The position numbers and the translations under genes are program-made. Shown here piece after piece: positions 21,722-25,265 of a stretch of DNA of 25,265 nucleotides. The first letter of the stretch is position 1. Each line of letters starts with the position of its first letter. Source of the stretch: a virus; the IMG/VR virus record IMGVR_UViG_3300023174_006811, positions 1 through 25,265 of that record; one strand, given 5' to 3'. A model generated the notes under the pieces. The model did no database searches. It was given only the letters and a program-made list of their open reading frames with translations, and was not told the origin of the DNA.

Positions 21722-23113
21722 TTATGGTGTTACGACAATCATTTCGCCAGTTGTTGGGTTCCAAGCTACTTGATAGAATCCAGTAGGTATTGAGCCGCCA
21801 GTTACTTGGCGTAGTGACTGAACTACTAGTGTACCTGATCCAACACTTTTTAGTTCGCTTCCAGTGGCATTGATTACAATACTGTTAGCGTGTTGAGTAT
21901 ATCGAGCAGCATAGGCACCAATTGCAATAGCATTAGCTCCTTGTCTTCCTCGAACAACGAATTGACCTCCAGCAGATATAGGACCGTTATTGGGTAGAGT
22001 TGAAACTGTAAGGGTATTAGTTCCATAGTTTACAGCAGTGATATATGTATCGGCGCCATTACCGTAGCCGTTATTGAAAATCACCATACCAACTTGAACT
22101 TGACTAGCATCAGTGACTGTTATTAGATAATCTGATCCGTCGCCTACAGGATCGGTAGCATAAACATATATGTCGTCTTCTGTGCCTTGGGCAGCTTCCT
22201 GACCAATAGCAATAGCATTTTGTTGTTGTTCATTAAGACCAGCGTGACGTCCAATGGCCACAGCATAATCTTCCTGATTATAACGACCAGCCAATGCTCC
22301 AATAGCTACTGCTTGATCACCTTGACTATCATCACCGGCCCAACGTCCAATAGCAATAGCACGGAATCCTTGATCGTAGTTACCAGCTTCTTCACCAATG
22401 GCCACTGCGGCTGTGCCTTGGTCTTGATAGCCTGCTTCGTATCCAACAGCAACAGCGTGTTGTCCTTGATAGTCATTACCAGAGTAAGCACCGACGGCCA
22501 CTGCTTCGTAACCTTGATCTTGATAACCTGCTCCACTGCCAATAGCAACAGAAGTAGTGCCTTGATTGTCATTGCCTGCTCGATTACCAATAGCAACGGC
22601 ACTATATGATTGTTGGTTATTTCCTGCTTCAGCACCAATTGCTATGGCATGATAACGTTGATGATAGTTGCCAGCATAATATCCAATTGCAATAACTTCA
22701 TTACTTTGATCTTGTGCGCCAGCATAGCGTCCAATAGCAATAGAACTTCTACCTTGATCACTTTCGCCGGCACTACGCCCAATAGCAACGGCACTTCGAT
22801 CCTGGTTCTCATAACCAGCTTGATGGCCTATTGCTATTGTGGCTGTTGATTGACCAATTCCAGCCTCAGTTCCAATAGCAATGGAATTTGTGTCGCCTTC
22901 CGCAGTGGTGTCAGCACCTATGGCAATTTGCCCATCTGGTCCAATCCCAACTCCGCCGCTTGCGTAGTCCAAATCTGGCCAATGTGTTGAACCATCACCA
23001 ATTTTAAATTTATTAGTGTCAGTTTCAAAACCTGGTTCACCCTGTGCCAATACCACATTGGAATTAGTCCAGTTAAGGGCTGTATCTCTTCTTAATTGAA
23101 TCTTGCTGGTCAT
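21722..23113 (-). CDS. Fibre/adhesin with IQLRRD N-terminal domain and YadA-like head repeats
   Basis: Residues 1-51 (KIQLRRDTALNWTNSNVVLA, GEPGFETDTNKFKIGDG) are the N-terminal phage-fibre attachment domain also present in the next gene upstream. Residues about 62-309 are tandem 16-residue repeats of the type AIGxxAGxxxQxxxAV, the left-handed beta-roll of YadA/Hia trimeric adhesin heads. After the repeats comes a different beta-domain (about 312-463) with GTLVVQSLRQVTGGSIPTGF, ending VAWNPTTGEMIVVTP, a common fibre end module. No secretion signal is present, so this is a virion fibre, not an autotransporter. It probably binds the host surface as a trimer. Confidence 0.85.
   Translation of the reverse strand: MTSKIQLRRDTALNWTNSNVVLAQGEPGFETDTNKFKIGDGSTHWPDLDYASGGVGIGPDGQIAIGADTTAEGDTNSIAIGTEAGIGQSTATIAIGHQAGYENQDRSAVAIGRSAGESDQGRSSIAIGRYAGAQDQSNEVIAIGYYAGNYHQRYHAIAIGAEAGNNQQSYSAVAIGNRAGNDNQGTTSVAIGSGAGYQDQGYEAVAVGAYSGNDYQGQHAVAVGYEAGYQDQGTAAVAIGEEAGNYDQGFRAIAIGRWAGDDSQGDQAVAIGALAGRYNQEDYAVAIGRHAGLNEQQQNAIAIGQEAAQGTEDDIYVYATDPVGDGSDYLITVTDASQVQVGMVIFNNGYGNGADTYITAVNYGTNTLTVSTLPNNGPISAGGQFVVRGRQGANAIAIGAYAARYTQHANSIVINATGSELKSVGSGTLVVQSLRQVTGGSIPTGFYQVAWNPTTGEMIVVTP
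22187..22930 (-). repeat. 48-base repeat array encoding YadA-like head (about 14-15 units)
   Basis: Units of 48 bases code for the 16-residue repeat AIGxxAGxxxQxxxAV. The IG and AG positions are nearly fixed and the positions between them vary (HQAGYENQ, RSAGESDQ, RYAGAQDQ, YYAGNYHQ). DNA between units is diverged enough to be ancient, but the constant spacing could still allow unit gain or loss. Confidence 0.85.
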
Positions 23114-23134
23114 TATTGCTATCTCCGTTTTGTA

Positions 23135-23142
23135 TATTTATT
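23135..23142 (-). promoter_or_regulatory. Candidate late promoter box (AATAAATA)
   Basis: AATAAATA on the minus strand lies in the gap 23114-23144, 21 bases before the ATG at 23113. It matches the late consensus at 7 of 8 positions. GGAG follows before the start codon. Confidence 0.55.
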
Positions 23143-23144
23143 CT

Positions 23145-24296
23145 TTACCAAGTATCGGCACTTAATGCTGTACGCTTCCACACTGCATCTGCTGCCTGTT
23201 GCGAAATTATGGTTAATGATGTAACCGAGGACCAATCCATGTCGCCAGTATAGCTTAGAATCCAAATGCTTCCTGATTGTCCACTGGTTGGGTTAACATT
23301 AGTAATGGTTCTAGTATTAGTGCCATCAGATATGACCCATCCGTTTTGCGGTGTAGGAACAACACCATCATTGTTAATTCTAATATCTGTCAAGCTACCT
23401 TGATTGATGTATCCTGCATCTGTATATTTAGGTGTATGATAGGTGGCCGAAATTTGTGAAACATTAGTTTGTGTACAACGATAGATATAGTTATTATCAA
23501 AAGCAATTTGACCTGCCATACCATTTGAATTATTATGTGCTGGTGCAGGAACTATTTCTGTACCAATTCTGGCCCAGCAATTTAAATGTGGTGCTGATCC
23601 TGTATATACGGTTAAGTTACCTGCGCCGTTGTGCCATGCACTAACTGCTGGACTAATGTTGATTAGCATGAAGCTAACATCAGCGTACTGCACGCCCCAA
23701 TTTGCTTCGATAGACGCAATAGTTGATGTAGTAACACCGTCTGTAATTTTATTACCAACTTGCGGTATTGTGTTATTAGGGCCTATACTATTAATTCTAA
23801 GCCATCCTTCAGGAACCCAGTTATTTGAACCTGCATAAGCTACTGAGTATGAATTTGAATCTTGATAGCAATAATATGTGCCACTTTGGTCAAACGCAAC
23901 ATCACCAGCTTTGTCAACGCCAAAAGTACCACCTGGGTATACTACGCTGGAATATGGAACAACTCTAAAATCTGAACTAAATCCAATTGAAGAATCACTG
24001 CTATTAAATCTTAAAAATTGTCGATTGTTAGCAGCACTATAACTACTTACAAAATCCATAAAAGACGTTGGTATACTTGGTAGACCACTTAAATCATTAT
24101 ATTGGCCTGAAGTTGCCACAGTGGCCAAAGAGGGTACACTGGGTGAATAAGGTAACCCAGTCCAATTTGTTTCACCGTCGCCAATCTTAATTTTATTTGT
24201 TTCGTATTCTAAACCAGGTTCGCCGTCAGCCAAAACAGGATTCAAGTTCTCCCAGTTATAAGTGCTGTCTCTTCTAAGTTGTATTCTTTTTGACAT
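23145..24296 (-). CDS. Tail fibre protein with IQLRRD N-terminal domain, 383 residues
   Basis: The first 50 residues (RIQLRRDSTYNWENLNPVLA, DGEPGLEYETNKIKIGDGET) match the N-terminus of the gene at 21722-23113, so the two probably attach to the same site or family of sites. The rest is beta-rich, with repeated short modules (VAFDQSGTYYCYQDSNSYSV, IAFDNNYIYRCTQTNVSQIS) of the common fibre type FDxxxxYxC. WVISDGTNTRTITNVNPTSG lies near the end. No enzyme motif is seen. The start is 1 base after the preceding gene's stop. A receptor-binding or fibre-linker role is inferred. Confidence 0.78.
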   Translation of the reverse strand: MSKRIQLRRDSTYNWENLNPVLADGEPGLEYETNKIKIGDGETNWTGLPYSPSVPSLATVATSGQYNDLSGLPSIPTSFMDFVSSYSAANNRQFLRFNSSDSSIGFSSDFRVVPYSSVVYPGGTFGVDKAGDVAFDQSGTYYCYQDSNSYSVAYAGSNNWVPEGWLRINSIGPNNTIPQVGNKITDGVTTSTIASIEANWGVQYADVSFMLINISPAVSAWHNGAGNLTVYTGSAPHLNCWARIGTEIVPAPAHNNSNGMAGQIAFDNNYIYRCTQTNVSQISATYHTPKYTDAGYINQGSLTDIRINNDGVVPTPQNGWVISDGTNTRTITNVNPTSGQSGSIWILSYTGDMDWSSVTSLTIISQQAADAVWKRTALSADTW

Positions 24297-24297
24297 A

Positions 24298-25265
24298 TTA
24301 TGCTCCGCCGCCGTTAATAATTACTGAGTTGCTGGTTGTGCTGGAATCTCCGCCATCGTAAGTTTCGCTAGCACCACGTCTTGCTGAACCGCCACATTCG
24401 ATAAAGCTTATTAAGTTATCATATACGGCATTAGCAGTACCGCCATCTTGAACATAGTTTTCAATTGGTGATGAATTAACTACTTTAACCACTGTTTGTG
24501 TTTCATTTTGGGCACCAGCATTATTGACATTATATACAGCAAGGTTACCACCTTCGTTGCTGAGTTTAATATTGCCAAGATAAATGGAACCAGTGCTTAC
24601 ATATAAGTGATGCCATTGACGATCTGGACTACCTAAATTATATGTGTTGTCAGTGTCTGGAACAATGTCGCCAGCTGCTGTCAATTGACCATTAGCGCCA
24701 AACTCCCAAATCTTATTGGGATCTTCGTTGTCGTAGTTGGCATTAATTTTTACTGATTTAAAGCTGCTGAGCACTAGGTTATCACTAAGTTCGACCTTAT
24801 TGCCCATTGGTCCTAAAATGTCACCAGGAACATTTAAGTCACCCTCGTCATTGAAATTCCAATTATTGCTATTAGCTTCTAGTGTAATTCCAGTTGCTGG
24901 TGCAACATAGTTAGTAGTTTCTAACTTAAATGGCCATACGCTAACACTAGCACCAGTAGTATTACCGTTCCAACTTAATGTAATAGTTCCGTCATTATTA
25001 TCAACTAAGTTAGTAAGAACTATAAGAAGGCCTGCACCATCATCAAGTCTTATTTGATAGGACAATCCAACATTTAAATCTTGTGGTTTAGTAATAGTTA
25101 CACTACTAGTATTATTCCAATCAGGTGTAGCACCATTCGAATCAGTATTAATAGTATATCTAACGCCAGTTGGTTGATCGGTAGTTTTAATTTTACTATT
25201 ATTTGGCAATGTTAGATTACCATCATCACCAAAATCCCAGATATTTGTAGGCATAAAATCTGGAG
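24298..25265 (-). CDS. Fibre protein with W-x-F-x-x-x-G repeats, N-terminus outside window
   Basis: The frame is open to the right edge. An internal ATG at 25254 has no Shine-Dalgarno and starts in the middle of a repeat, so the real start is probably outside. Repeats IWDFGDDGNLTLP, WNFNDEGDLNVPGDI and IWEFGANGQLTAAGDI recur at roughly 90-residue to 40-residue spacing and suggest a repeated beta-module; DNTYNLGSPDRQWHHLYVST is a common virion-protein element. The C-terminus contains FIECGGSARRGASETYDGGD and ends VIINGGGA. Probable fibre or long tail structure; exact role unknown. Confidence 0.75.
   Translation of the reverse strand, partial: PDFMPTNIWDFGDDGNLTLPNNSKIKTTDQPTGVRYTINTDSNGATPDWNNTSSVTITKPQDLNVGLSYQIRLDDGAGLLIVLTNLVDNNDGTITLSWNGNTTGASVSVWPFKLETTNYVAPATGITLEANSNNWNFNDEGDLNVPGDILGPMGNKVELSDNLVLSSFKSVKINANYDNEDPNKIWEFGANGQLTAAGDIVPDTDNTYNLGSPDRQWHHLYVSTGSIYLGNIKLSNEGGNLAVYNVNNAGAQNETQTVVKVVNSSPIENYVQDGGTANAVYDNLISFIECGGSARRGASETYDGGDSSTTSNSVIINGGGA

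Noticed and set aside
22187-22849. Alternative-frame reading frames and possible CRISPR-like array in the 48-base repeats
   Set aside because: The period reflects a 16-residue protein repeat in one long frame; units are diverged throughout and there is no repeat-spacer pattern.
24298-25254. ATG at 25254 as the true start of the rightmost gene
   Set aside because: There is no ribosome binding site, the frame stays open to the edge, and the ATG falls inside a W-x-F-x-x-x-G repeat, so the start is probably outside.
1-25265. tRNA genes, insertion sequences, CRISPR arrays or integration sites
   Set aside because: Intergenic gaps are short (largest about 150 bases at 10939-11088) and none shows a cloverleaf, terminal inverted repeats with a transposase, or spacer arrays.

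Overview
The window looks like part of the genome of a T4-like (Caudoviricetes, contractile-tail type) bacteriophage with about 40% GC. Genes are tightly packed, with ATGA, TAATG and longer start/stop overlaps. The evidence is a gp44-type clamp loader, PhoH, a gp31/GroES-like co-chaperonin, a lysis cassette, a block of fibre genes, and T4-type late promoter boxes (NATAAATA). The lambda-style Rz/Rz1 pair and the GH19 endolysin point to a Gram-negative host. The style recalls aquatic T4-like phages, but no photosynthesis gene is visible and host and species cannot be named from this window. All genes except phoH are on the minus strand, so transcription mostly runs right to left.

Right part (25265 to about 13290): fibre and adhesin genes. 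These are a partial W-x-F-x-x-x-G repeat protein, two proteins sharing an IQLRRD N-terminal domain (one with a YadA-like head of 16-residue repeats), a collagen-like fibre, a subtilisin-family protease, an ANDGTGD-type structural protein, a DUF616-like glycosyltransferase and an 808-residue Ig-repeat protein. Small conserved genes follow: a structural protein, a 75-residue protein, a 163-residue fragment resembling the DnaE/PolC GRGSS region, a 69-residue protein and a GroES-like co-chaperonin. This run ends at a clear intrinsic terminator (13245-13269).

Middle (about 13260 to 10940): a sigma70-type promoter whose -35 lies inside that terminator drives the clamp loader gene and a DUF2452-like gene. 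phoH stands alone on the plus strand, convergent with them and overlapping by the stop codons. The phoH leader can fold into two mutually exclusive structures, one of which hides its ribosome binding site. A divergent late promoter serves the leftward genes.

Left part (10938 to 1): two conserved proteins of unknown role come first, then a lysis cassette (Rz with Rz1 nested in another frame, GH19 endolysin, DUF4337-like membrane protein, holin-like protein) and a 58-residue secreted protein. A perfect-consensus promoter starts a protein-quality-control operon of dnaJ, peptide deformylase, a ClpA-type unfoldase and a hypothetical gene, joined by overlapping reading frames. A late promoter then serves three genes whose products share an M-x-x-x-[EQ]LF N-terminus: a 128-residue unknown, a large protein with Pol-beta-like and ligase-like nucleotidyltransferase motifs, and a HxGH-type nucleotidyltransferase cut by the window edge.

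The main points for follow-up are the candidate RNA switch before phoH, the apparently leaderless dnaJ in a chaperone/unfoldase operon, the possible capsid-targeting N-termini on nucleotidyltransferases, and the protease and glycosyltransferase embedded among fibre genes.
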